A DNA stretch of 64,000 nt from Oegoconia quadripuncta. Its lineage: Eukaryota > Arthropoda > Insecta > Lepidoptera > Autostichidae. Location of the stretch: assembly GCA_949316235.1 (NCBI GenBank), contig OX438754.1, positions 6,247,501 to 6,311,500 of the forward strand, read 5' to 3'. A program made the position numbers and the translations under genes. Positions 54,838 to 64,000 of the stretch are shown piece after piece; positions within the stretch are counted from its first letter, which is position 1; each line of letters opens with the position of its first letter. The notes beneath the pieces were generated by a model that worked only from the letters and a program-made list of their open reading frames with translations, did not search any database and was not told the origin of the DNA.

Positions 54838-57800
54838 CTACGCCTTAACTAAACCTATACTATTGATACACCTTTGATGTGCAACTTTCCCAAGACATTT
54901 TGTCAACACGTCAGCTAACAGGTCACTGGACTTAGTGTATTGAAGCACAATCACATTTTCAGATACCTTTTCGCGAATAAAATGGTACCTAACATCAATA
55001 TGTTTCGATCTGCCGTGGTGTATAGGATTATGAGCTAAGTTCTGCGCACTCTGACTGTCACTGCAAATGGTTATACTAGGATATTTAATATCACATACCT
55101 CGGATATCAAACGACGTAAGTAAATAGCCTCTTTCGCAGCATCAGTCAACGCCATGTACTCGGCTTCGGTAGAAGACAGCGCCACTGTAGGCTGCTTCTT
55201 CGATGCCCACGAGACAGGTCCATTTGCCAGTTTGAAGCAATAACCTGTGTAGGAACGACGATCATGCACACAGTTCGCAAAATCCGCGTCCGTATAACCT
55301 ACGAGAAGTTCTCCTGTCTTCTTATAAATAATAGAATGATCTATAGTGCCTTTTAGGTACTGAAGTACTCGTTTCACTGCCACCCAATGCGTGCTGTTAT
55401 ATTTGTTGTTATACTGACTAAGGTAGCTAACAGCAAAAGCAATATCAGGTCGAGTATTGACAGCAAGGTACATTAGACAACCTATTAAATTCAGATAGGC
55501 ATAATGATTATTCTTACAGTCCGAATCCTGAAGAGCACCTATTTTGCTATTCGCCAAGGGAGTGTCGTACTCTTTTGCCTGCCCTAAATTGAATTTTTCT
55601 AGTAGGAATTCAATATATGACTTTTGATTGACTCGTATTTCACCATTTTCCGTTGAGATATTTAATCCCAGATAATATTTCAGTGGACCTAAATCTTTTA
55701 ATGTAAAATATTTTTGTAAGTCACACTTGACAGCGTCGAATGACTTTGCATTCTGGTAAAAAACAATGATGTCATCCACATAGACTGCTAACAGGATTAA
55801 TTCTGAACCAAGGAGTTTTTTATATACGCATGGTTCAGTAGGTAATCTAATAAAACCTATTTTACTCAACACTTCATTGAGCTTAATATTCCACGCGCGA
55901 GGAGCCTGTTTTAAGCCATACAGGGACTTTTGCAACAGACACACTTTATCTTCGTCACCTTTGCTCTTAAAACCCGGAGGCTGGTCCATGTAGACTTCTT
56001 CTTGAAGATCGCCATTTAAAAAGGCGGTGTCGACGTCTAAGTGTCGCATCTTCAGGCCCATTTCTGCTGCTAAAGCAATCAAAACGCGTAAGGAGGAATT
56101 CCGAATTACCGGAGCGAAGGTTTCATAGTAATCGACACCATGAACTTGATTATAGCCTTTCGCGACAAGTCTAGCTTTATATTTGATTATATCGCCATGG
56201 GCATTCTTTTTTAATTTGTAAACCCATTTGCATGGTATAACCTTCTTATCTGGCCTATTCACCAGAATCCACGTTTTCTTTTCCAGCACGGCCTGGTATT
56301 CATCTCTCATAGCATGATACCAATTATCTCTATCTACTGCATTCACCGCTTGTTGATAAGTAGTCGGTTCATCCATTTGAGAGGATATAGTCTGCATACA
56401 AACACAGTTGGCGGCAGTATTGTGGATTTTTCTAGGTCTCAGATTATAGCGTGGTTCTGCAACCTCAACATCAGAATCACTTTCTTCTAATTGTTCTGGT
56501 GACGGGGCAATCCCAAGTTGACTCGGCTCAAAGTCGGCAACAGTACTGGGTCCAGGTATCGGATCCTCTCTACTATTTGTTGTAGAGTCGATCTGTGAAC
56601 ATAAAGGTAAACGTGCCGGTTGTGGCACATCCACCCGTGATTGAGGACTAAGGAATAAGGGTACACGTGCCGGTTTGAGCGCACCAGGCGCTAACTGGTA
56701 TTTGACACCCTTTCCTTTTTCCTCTAAATCCCGGAAAGTGTCTTCAAAGAAAACCACGTCCCTACTTTTGACAAGTCGTCTAGGATATTTTGCATCTCGG
56801 AAGTAATAACTATTGGGATCGTCAGAATAGCCAACAAAAATATGCTCGGTTGCCTTCACGTCCAACTTCTTCCGATTACAATCGGGGACATGAATCAGAG
56901 CTCGACATCCAAAGACTCTTAAGTGTGATAGGTTCGGCTGTTTACCATACCACAGCTCAAAAGAAGTCTTACCTTCGAGAGCACGGTGAGGAGTCCTATT
57001 CTTAAGATAGACTGCAGTTTCCGTCGCATCTTGCCAATATGCTGGAGAAAGAGAACTGCCAGAGAGCATAGACCTAGCCTTCTCTATGATCGTTCTGTTG
57101 ATCCTTTCAGCGATGGAGTTTTGCTGCGGACTATAGGGCACTGTTGTCTGATGCTGAATTCCTTCCATCTGTAAGTAATTTGTAAGGTCAGTATTGACAT
57201 ATTCTGTCCCGTTGTCGCTCCTCAACACTTTTATTTTTAATCCCTTTTCTCGCTCCACTAGGGATTTGAAAATACGAAATTTGTCCTTTACTTCAGCTTT
57301 TGAAGAAATAAAGAATGCAAAGATCATACGAGTAAAGTCATCTATGAAAAATAAGACATACTTACTTCCTTGAAAAGACGTCTCTGATAATGTACAAACG
57401 TCAGTATGGACAAGTTCTAAAACTGAAGTTGCCCTTTTATACGGAATCCTTTTGAAAGGCTTCCGACTCAGTTTTCCTTCTACACAGGCCACACATGGTT
57501 CCTTGTCAACTGTTGAATAATCTATGCCTACTACCTGGTCCTTTTTTAAGCGATCCATCCCAATGCGGCATAGGTGACCTAAACGTTTATGCCAGAGTTG
57601 ATACCTGGACACGTCAGAGTGCACATCAAAAGCAGATAATTGACGTGGTACATTGACTGTACAATCTAAAGAATACAGCCCACCACAGATCGAACCATGT
57701 AGCAAAGAAATACCTGTACAAGAAAAAACACTAGAGTTATAAAAGTTACAACCAGATTTATCAAAAACCACACAAAAACCGTTATCAACTGCTTTCTTTA

Positions 57801-59565
57801 CTGAAATAAGATTAGCGTTCAAATTAGGTACATGAACAACGTCACTAATCTTCGTAACCTCATCACACATCGTAATAGAAATATCGCCAACGCCTTCACT
57901 GGATAACACCTCTCCATTAGCAATTGTCACTTTGCCGGTGGGATATCCTTTCACGTTCTCCATCCATTCTCGTCTTGAAGTCATATGGGCCGACGCCCCA
58001 GAATCTATGTACCATTTAGTACTCTCCACGTCACCAATGACATTCAACGCACTTAAAGAGTTTCTATGATTCTCAGATTTCTTTTTCTTGTCCTTCTTAT
58101 GGGGACAGTCTGGACTCTTATGGCCTGGCTCCCGACAGTCGTAACAGATAATCTGTTTCTTAGTTTTTGATGAAGATGGCTTAGATTTCTGATTAGTCCG
58201 TGTTTTCAGGGCAGTATCCTGGTTATTCTCCTTTGGTTTATTCAATTCATTCAACAATTTCGTCTTTATCAAGTCAACAGTAATTTCTACATTTGAGTTC
58301 TCCAATGCCATAACAAGAGGGGCATACTGTGGAGACAAACCTCCAAGAAGAATAGCTGCGATTGAAGCATCTTCTATGATCTTGCCGATATCGGCAAGGT
58401 CCTGGACTGTTGACATAACAGCATTAATGTATATTTCTATATCGTTGAAATAATCTAGACAGTACCTGTACAACTTCCGTTCGAGGCTTATTCTTCGTCC
58501 TAAGCCTTTGTCTTCATACGCAGAGGACAAGGCTTTCCACGCAGCTTTAGCCGTTTCACAAGGTCTGAGAAGGGTGATTGCCATACCATCAACTGTGAGA
58601 CAAATTTTCGATAACGCAATCTGATCGTCACGCAACCTTTTCTCAGCGGTAATTTGACTACCTTCAGGGTATCCGGCAACAGTTTCCCATAAGTTTTCGT
58701 GTATTAGGTACATACGCATCTTGAATTTCCAAAGTTTACCATACCACAGCTCAAAAGAAGTCTTACCTTCGAGAGCACGGTGAGGAGTCCTATTCTTAAG
58801 ATAGACTGCAGTTTCCGTCGCATCTTGCCAATATGCTGGAGAAAGAGAACTGCCAGAGAGCATAGACCTAGCCTTCTCTATGATCGTTCTGTTGATCCTT
58901 TCAGCGATGGAGTTTTGCTGCGGACTATAGGGCACTGTTGTCTGATGCTGAATTCCTTCCATCTGTAAGTAATTTGTAAGGTCAGTATTGACATATTCTG
59001 TCCCGTTGTCGCTCCTCAACACTTTTATTTTTAATCCCTTTTCTCGCTCCACTAGGGATTTGAAAATACGAAATTTGTCCTTTACTTCAGCTTTTGAAGA
59101 AATAAAGAATGCAAAGATCATACGAGTAAAGTCATCTATGAAAAATAAGACATACTTACTTCCTTGAAAAGACGTCTCTGATAATGTACAAACGTCAGTA
59201 TGGACAAGTTCTAAAACTGAAGTTGCCCTTTTATACGGAATCCTTTTGAAAGGCTTCCGACTCAGTTTTCCTTCTACACAGGCCACACATGGTTCCTTGT
59301 CAACTGTTGAATAATCTATGCCTACTACCTGGTCCTTTTTTAAGCGATCCATCCCAATGCGGCATAGGTGACCTAAACGTTTATGCCAGAGTTGATACCT
59401 GGACACGTCAGAGTGCACATCAAAAGCAGATAATTGACGTGGTACATTGACTGTACAATCTAAAGAATACAGCCCACCACAGATCGAACCATGTAGCAAA
59501 GAAATACCTGTACAAGAAAAAACACTAGAGTTATAAAAGTTACAACCAGATTTATCAATTTCCAA
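54838..59565 (-). CDS. Copia gag-pol frame with duplicated integrase
   Basis: A 1575-codon open frame read from 59565. Residues 4-278 are a displaced copy of the integrase region; 279 onward resumes gag. The CCHC knuckle is at about 474-488, the protease DSGA at about 521 and the true integrase region at about 602-876 (HHCC zinc site, then D719, D783 and E818, approximate). RT YVDD is near 1261 and the RNase H 'YTDAD' near 1422. These are all hallmarks of Ty1/copia elements, which make particles and reverse-transcribe their RNA in the cytoplasm. The true gag ATG is at 59621 in another frame; the insertion shifts the frame. The first residue at 59565 is TTG, not a real start. The pol part is intact, with no stop. 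Confidence 0.9.
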   Translation of the reverse strand: MEIDKSGCNFYNSSVFSCTGISLLHGSICGGLYSLDCTVNVPRQLSAFDVHSDVSRYQLWHKRLGHLCRIGMDRLKKDQVVGIDYSTVDKEPCVACVEGKLSRKPFKRIPYKRATSVLELVHTDVCTLSETSFQGSKYVLFFIDDFTRMIFAFFISSKAEVKDKFRIFKSLVEREKGLKIKVLRSDNGTEYVNTDLTNYLQMEGIQHQTTVPYSPQQNSIAERINRTIIEKARSMLSGSSLSPAYWQDATETAVYLKNRTPHRALEGKTSFELWYGKLWKFKMRMYLIHENLWETVAGYPEGSQITAEKRLRDDQIALSKICLTVDGMAITLLRPCETAKAAWKALSSAYEDKGLGRRISLERKLYRYCLDYFNDIEIYINAVMSTVQDLADIGKIIEDASIAAILLGGLSPQYAPLVMALENSNVEITVDLIKTKLLNELNKPKENNQDTALKTRTNQKSKPSSSKTKKQIICYDCREPGHKSPDCPHKKDKKKKSENHRNSLSALNVIGDVESTKWYIDSGASAHMTSRREWMENVKGYPTGKVTIANGEVLSSEGVGDISITMCDEVTKISDVVHVPNLNANLISVKKAVDNGFCVVFDKSGCNFYNSSVFSCTGISLLHGSICGGLYSLDCTVNVPRQLSAFDVHSDVSRYQLWHKRLGHLCRIGMDRLKKDQVVGIDYSTVDKEPCVACVEGKLSRKPFKRIPYKRATSVLELVHTDVCTLSETSFQGSKYVLFFIDDFTRMIFAFFISSKAEVKDKFRIFKSLVEREKGLKIKVLRSDNGTEYVNTDLTNYLQMEGIQHQTTVPYSPQQNSIAERINRTIIEKARSMLSGSSLSPAYWQDATETAVYLKNRTPHRALEGKTSFELWYGKQPNLSHLRVFGCRALIHVPDCNRKKLDVKATEHIFVGYSDDPNSYYFRDAKYPRRLVKSRDVVFFEDTFRDLEEKGKGVKYQLAPGALKPARVPLFLSPQSRVDVPQPARLPLCSQIDSTTNSREDPIPGPSTVADFEPSQLGIAPSPEQLEESDSDVEVAEPRYNLRPRKIHNTAANCVCMQTISSQMDEPTTYQQAVNAVDRDNWYHAMRDEYQAVLEKKTWILVNRPDKKVIPCKWVYKLKKNAHGDIIKYKARLVAKGYNQVHGVDYYETFAPVIRNSSLRVLIALAAEMGLKMRHLDVDTAFLNGDLQEEVYMDQPPGFKSKGDEDKVCLLQKSLYGLKQAPRAWNIKLNEVLSKIGFIRLPTEPCVYKKLLGSELILLAVYVDDIIVFYQNAKSFDAVKCDLQKYFTLKDLGPLKYYLGLNISTENGEIRVNQKSYIEFLLEKFNLGQAKEYDTPLANSKIGALQDSDCKNNHYAYLNLIGCLMYLAVNTRPDIAFAVSYLSQYNNKYNSTHWVAVKRVLQYLKGTIDHSIIYKKTGELLVGYTDADFANCVHDRRSYTGYCFKLANGPVSWASKKQPTVALSSTEAEYMALTDAAKEAIYLRRLISEVCDIKYPSITICSDSQSAQNLAHNPIHHGRSKHIDVRYHFIREKVSENVIVLQYTKSSDLLADVLTKCLGKVAHQRCINSIGLVKA

Positions 59566-59566
59566 A
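58724..59566 (-). other. 823-bp self-copy inserted in gag with 10-bp duplication
   Basis: 58734-59556 appears identical to 56940-57762, the element's own integrase region, in the same orientation. It is bracketed by AATTTCCAAA (58724-58733 and 59557-59566), a sequence that occurs once in normal gag. The added length (833 bp) is not a multiple of three. Confidence 0.9.
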
Positions 59567-59621
59567 CACCAAAACCGTCTCTGTTTACTAGCGGTTTTAT
59601 TGCAGAAATTGAACTTGACAT
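59557..59621 (-). CDS. True gag start of the copia element (22 codons)
   Basis: The ATG at 59621 starts 'MSSSISAIKPLVNRDGFGVW', which joins naturally to gag's 'KFKMRMYLIHENLW' found at the far side of the insertion. At the insertion the frame enters the integrase copy out of phase and soon stops. Confidence 0.85.
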
Positions 59622-59755
59622 TATTTCACAGCTAATATGTCAAAGACGAAAAAATGAAAAATAAGCGAAATTATAATTTTCGCGACTTTCAACAAATATC
59701 TTTTACAAGCACGTGTTAAATATTTAGTGTTCTTTACCTTTTCGTGCTGATAACG

Positions 59756-59899
59756 TGTGGGAAAATATAAAGTAAGAACACTAGATGTTTACATGGCAAA
59801 TGTATATTTGGAAGTGATTGTCACAGTAAAAGCAGATGTTCTATACTAAAAATTCAAAATAAAATAGTTCTAATATGGCCAGTATCACATCTTACAACA
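59756..59899 (-). repeat. 5' LTR of copia element
   Basis: 144 bp; one difference from the 3' LTR (attca versus atcca). Promoter for the element's RNA, by family. Confidence 0.92.
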
Positions 59900-59911
59900 C
59901 GAATCGACACC

Positions 59912-61885
59912 ACTGTTATTTAAACAGTATCAAAAAGAAAATGGTATTGAGAGTGAGACTCGAATGATTAATATGGTTTTAGGTATACTATTATTGAGCA
60001 CGTCAGAGATCCTCCCAATGCAGAGTGCATCAATATTACATGGTCTCCGCGATTCCTCGTCTACTGGATTTCCAACATTTAATTGCTTTTGTAATGAACT
60101 TTCATTTTATTTAGAACTACCTTTCCCTAAAATTTAGTTAAAATATTGCCGTCAAATAGGCGGGTAATTCATGCATGATTGTCAATATTTATATCTAATA
60201 GTAATAAAAGCTAAATTAAAATCTCCCACACTAACAAAGTTCTTAATACCTACCTACCAGTGCCCTAACGGTCAGTGATGGACCCCACCAAACATCACTA
60301 TTGACAAAATTTACAATTGATAAAGTTAAGTATCTAGTTAGTTTTTTTTTTACCAGCAGACCCTGGTATTCGATATTATTTTCAAGTAGATCTCACCAAC
60401 TGTTTCTGAGGAAAATGGCTTACAAAAGTTTGTTAATAGTACAGAACCGTCAGGGCCCGAGTACTACTCGCCTTAAACATATTTTTTTTTCAAGCCTATT
60501 AGGCACACAATGGAAGTTATGTTGTTATAACATCGAGAGGCGGGTTGTGTCCGTGATCGTATAGTTTATTTACACATATAATGTAGGTATATATAAATAG
60601 ATACGAGTACAGAATCCAAACACGAATAATATGTGGATATTTCCGCTGGGAAATCTATCTGTATTCATAAGGTTTCTTTTTATTTTTCATCGAATCCGTC
60701 ACTTGTCACTGTGACTACTAAGTATGTAGTCATCTAAGTAAGCTGACACGTTTTGTAAAACGCCATTAAAAACTCCCTTGTTGGAACATACAGAACGATG
60801 TACATTTGTATATCATTTAAGTCTAACTGCGTCCAATGATTTAAAAATGTACTGAGTCATGCTTGACTCTGACGCACCTAATTAGTGACGTTGGGAAATT
60901 TTTAAATCCCCGTGACGAAGATATAATAAATGGTATTGTAATTCCATCACGTATGCAATGGACGTCAACGTCAATAGACTTTCACCACAGGAATAGACAG
61001 TAGGTATAACTTAGCGGAAAATAATAAACACAGATGAATTCAAATAAACTTTAATACTCTCTTCAACGTCTACAGTTTGAAAATTTTGATCAACAATAGT
61101 CAATACTATGAATAAATTCAAGGTAAGTGCAATTACAAAATAGATTTCACAAAGAAACCCTAAAAATAAATATTAAACACGGTTATATTGCTCATGAATA
61201 CCACTACCTTCAAAAGACTCATAATAACAATGTGTTAAGTAATAATTTGACTGATTAACTTGCTATAGTGATGAACAACGTAAAATCAATAGCGAATCAT
61301 TTATTTATACTATGAGAATTATGATATCAATTAAGTATAAATATCTTATAATAGGTAAAATAATTTGGAACGTAGGTACCTAATCACATAATTGGTGGGA
61401 CAAATTTAATTTGGAGTAGCTTCTCCCCCCTCCAATATAGAGGGTGAAGGCGATAATTTTTAGTCATTATATGATACAGGCAAATGCCTGTTAGCATTTG
61501 CTAAATTGTCACAAAGGTACATAATATGTACAGGTACACACCACAAGGTCAGCCTAATCATTACTTTTAGAAGTAGTATCATCAATTTATCAATCCTCAA
61601 TTCATACATAACATTACATTTTCTTGTAAATAATTGATATTTAGGCAAGTAAACAAGTTTCAAATTAACTATACTTAGCAATTATTTATATTTTTATAAT
61701 TATCAACAAACTAATTTGACCTAAAGATAAAAATAACATCTTTATCTACTTTAATATGTCGTTCCGAAATATAAGTTTTTGTTTTAACACAGAATCAAAT
61801 AATTTCTGGCACGCTATTGTAAATACGAGTATGTAGATGAAAGATTGCTTCCAAAAATATAAATCAAAATTGGAGACTAATGTGT
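59912..61885. other. Intergenic, no gene seen
   Basis: AT-rich. Open frames such as 60301-60564 and 61460-61681 show no domain, splice context or codon bias. Confidence 0.45.
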
Positions 61886-62035
61886 TGTTGTTTGGGTTAA
61901 ACCGGGGTCCACTGGGCTCCTCAAGCCGTTAGCCCGGGCTCCTCGCGTCGGTAGCCCGGGCTCCTCGCGTAGGTAGCCCGGGGCCCACACTGCCCCGAGA
62001 CGTCTGGGGAGAGTTGGGAGCACTTCGTTTAACAA
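61886..62035. repeat. GC-rich repeat block, 22-bp units
   Basis: Units of 'ggtagcccgggctcctcgcg' occur about three times at 61928-61985 in otherwise AT-rich DNA. The open minus frame reads as repeated 'YLREEPGLPTRGA'-like peptide and is likely a retroelement end rather than a gene. Confidence 0.55.
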
Positions 62036-63958
62036 CCACAAGTCAACTATAGTAAAAAACTTCAAGTACACTTCGTTTTATCTAAAATACTACCTTCATA
62101 ATAAATAAGTAATTAAACAAGAGAACTTTGACAAAAGTAGATTTAAAGCTATCAAAAAGATGTGATAAAAAAATTTCAACAATCATAACTGTGTAAATTT
62201 TTAATTCAATTGTTTTACTAACCGTAATGCGACTACTTTTGTCAAATTTCTTAACAATTGTCTATTTATTGCTTGTAATCTACCTAACTACTCAAACTAC
62301 GGTTAAATCTATTGAGTAATCTATAAACGACTAGTGGAGAGATGTCTTCCAAGAGGACTTAGTTAGTGTACATATCACGAGTCCAACGCAACGCCTTCCT
62401 AATGTTAAAGCTGCGAAGCGCACAACACCGAGAATATAAAAATATAAGTACCACTGATTGGTCACTGAAATTACTCAATGAAATATTTGATTTATACAAA
62501 CAATAATGCAGAATCCAACGATTAGAGAGATTAGTCGTTAGAACGACTGAAAGGTAGATGTAATTATCTAGGTACTAAAGGTATTATGTACATAATCAAT
62601 TTAAAAATTTAGTAGGTACGTAATAATGAAAAATATGGATATTTAGTAATAGCATTGAATTAGAATTGCATTTTAATTAAATCAGTATTTTATGGCAATT
62701 TTTATTCTAAGTTGTTATTAGTAACAAAGTGAGTGTAAAACACTATGGATTAGATAAAAAATTGTTACAGGCCCAACATATACTTATGTCGCTTTATTAC
62801 AAATACCCTCAGAACAAAATTAGTAAACTTTTCCAAACCGTGTTTTGGAGCCCAAAACCAATATTTACACTTACAAATATTGTTTTATTTAATCAATCAC
62901 ATATAACTGGAAGAGTTTCTCCGTTTAGATTACAACAACCCTCTTCAAATCCCTAATACGTCCTTTTGAAACCCGAAGCCTGTGTTATGTTAACTACGTC
63001 TATGGGACAGAGCGTAACATTAGTGTCTATTCAATAATGGCTTTATTAATAGGTAATGCTACTAAGATTTTTAAAAGATTTCGTTTGTGTTAAAATTATA
63101 ACATTCTCGTCAATTGTACTCACAGAACCTTAAGACTAATTATTATAGCTATTAACGACATAACTAAAAACTATCTATCTTTACCGAACTAGTTATTGTA
63201 ACGTGGCTCCACATTTTTCGGGGGGATATTCAATTGCTAGCTCTCGATAATAACGATAATCGTAACGTAATGATCCAACCTATTAATCCTAATCTCAGTA
63301 GGCCGTGGCATTGTCAACCAATATGTTGATCGCGAACCTGCGTCTTGTCATCGGATTGTTCAAAATTTACGAATTGCTCCCAGTGGAATTTAACTAATTC
63401 TTATTAATTTTTATTTAATCCGTTCGCTCTCTTTTTATTACAATTCATCGATAATTATTAAGTAGGATGTATAAAGAAAATTAAAATATGCAGATCATCA
63501 GGTCAGATGGAATTACTGGAATTGACGCACCCGAAAGATATGTTTTTCTTACGTATTGGAGACTCTTATCTTGAAATCAAATAACTAACAATCTACTTGA
63601 CAATTTAAATAGTTATTTTATCATATAACTGTCTTATTAACAAATTCTTCTAATGAGAATCAGGTACAGTCAGCATCATTAGGGTCCGAATGTCCCACGT
63701 CGACACAGTAAGAAGCATCAAAATATATTATATGGACGTGCTTATTTGGCTGTTTGATACAATATAACTAGATATCTAAGAACTTGCAGAATTATCGAGG
63801 TCTAAGTTTATCCATAATACTTATATATTAATATTGCTTAGGTTGTGATTAAATTAACCTAGATTAATTTATCATCTATGTTATGCTAGTCCAGGCTATA
63901 ATCTATCTTTGTACTTCATCCAAATCCATTTTTTAAATGCACGACGGGTTCGTACTTA
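62036..63958. other. Intergenic, no gene seen
   Basis: AT-rich, stops in all frames; no repeats or motifs that can be named. Confidence 0.45.
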
Positions 63959-64000
63959 ACCTCAATCACACCTGATGTTAAGTGAAGATGAGGTCGAAGG
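63959..64000 (-). repeat. SINE tail, antisense, cut by window end
   Basis: 'cctcaatcacacctgatgtt' and 'aagtgaagatgaggtcgaag' are the inverse of the tail at 47670-47706. Confidence 0.85.

Larger units (their letters stand above)
54609..59899 (-). mobile_element. Ty1/copia LTR retrotransposon, young, rearranged
   Basis: Identical-length LTRs (54609-54752 and 59756-59899, 144 bp, TG...CA on each strand) differ at one visible base. The target duplication CGAAT (54604-54608 and 59900-59904) is exact. On the minus strand the order after the 5' LTR is gag start, a misplaced integrase copy, the rest of gag, protease, integrase, RT and RNase H. A purine-rich tract (acgggtgga) precedes the 3' LTR. The single LTR difference means recent insertion. 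The gag frame is disrupted, so this copy probably cannot move alone. Confidence 0.95.

Noticed and set aside
59300..59565. Start of the copia polyprotein at 59565
   Set aside because: The codon is TTG inside the misplaced integrase copy; the natural gag ATG is at 59621 in another frame.
61877..62071. Gene on the minus strand in the GC-rich block
   Set aside because: The peptide is generated by 22-bp repeats and has no flanking exon signals.

Overview
This is an AT-rich, intron-containing, transposon-dense animal nuclear sequence. The interspersed repeats are typical of Lepidoptera: tRNA-headed SINEs, the 'CCCGCG-CTTCGTCCGCG' repeat, and LINE tails with a 'gagataagctcacct...tgcaataaagaat' end. 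With the host genes, they point to a moth or butterfly. The species cannot be named from the sequence alone. Two host genes can be assembled.

Layout. 1-5.2 kb holds decayed LINE pieces and repeats. 5.25-7.5 kb holds a three-exon plus-strand gene for a 250-residue AN1-type zinc-finger protein. 8-14 kb holds GC-rich and AT-rich hairpins, SINEs and MITE-like elements. From 52.16 kb back to 14.42 kb on the minus strand runs a six-exon, 312-residue secreted chymotrypsin-fold serine protease with a TATA box. All splice phases agree, and the catalytic residues H111, D169 and S264 are present. Its third intron is 23.3 kb long because it carries a very large transposon.

The transposon. Positions 17082-39690 (22,609 bp) form a CACTA/EnSpm-type (CMC superfamily) DNA transposon. 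It has perfect 15-bp terminal inverted repeats (CACTGAAAAAATAAA), a TA target duplication and large, asymmetric subterminal repeat arrays. It encodes an uninterrupted 824-residue transposase (33253-35727) and an upstream multi-exon gene with a SAM-like N-terminus. The upstream gene's stop codon lies 2 nt before the transposase ATG. The transposon landed inside an older LINE remnant, whose two halves flank it, and other copies of that LINE in the window show the uninterrupted site. It carries nested cargo: a Jockey RT fragment, foldback elements, a LINE tail against a splice acceptor, an inverted fragment of its own SAM exon, and minisatellites. The upstream gene shows damage (a CA-repeat frameshift, a duplicated exon and a phase mismatch); the transposase does not.

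Other parts. 40-46 kb (intron 2 of the protease) holds SINE and LINE fragments and a 1.2-kb inverted-repeat element with about 456-bp near-identical arms. 47-52 kb (intron 1) holds SINEs. 54.6-59.9 kb is a young Ty1/copia retrotransposon on the minus strand (144-bp LTRs with one difference, 5-bp target duplication CGAAT), itself inserted in a MITE. It has an unusual defect: an exact 823-bp copy of its own integrase region sits inside gag, flanked by a 10-bp duplication. 60-64 kb shows no supported gene; the window ends inside an antisense SINE tail.
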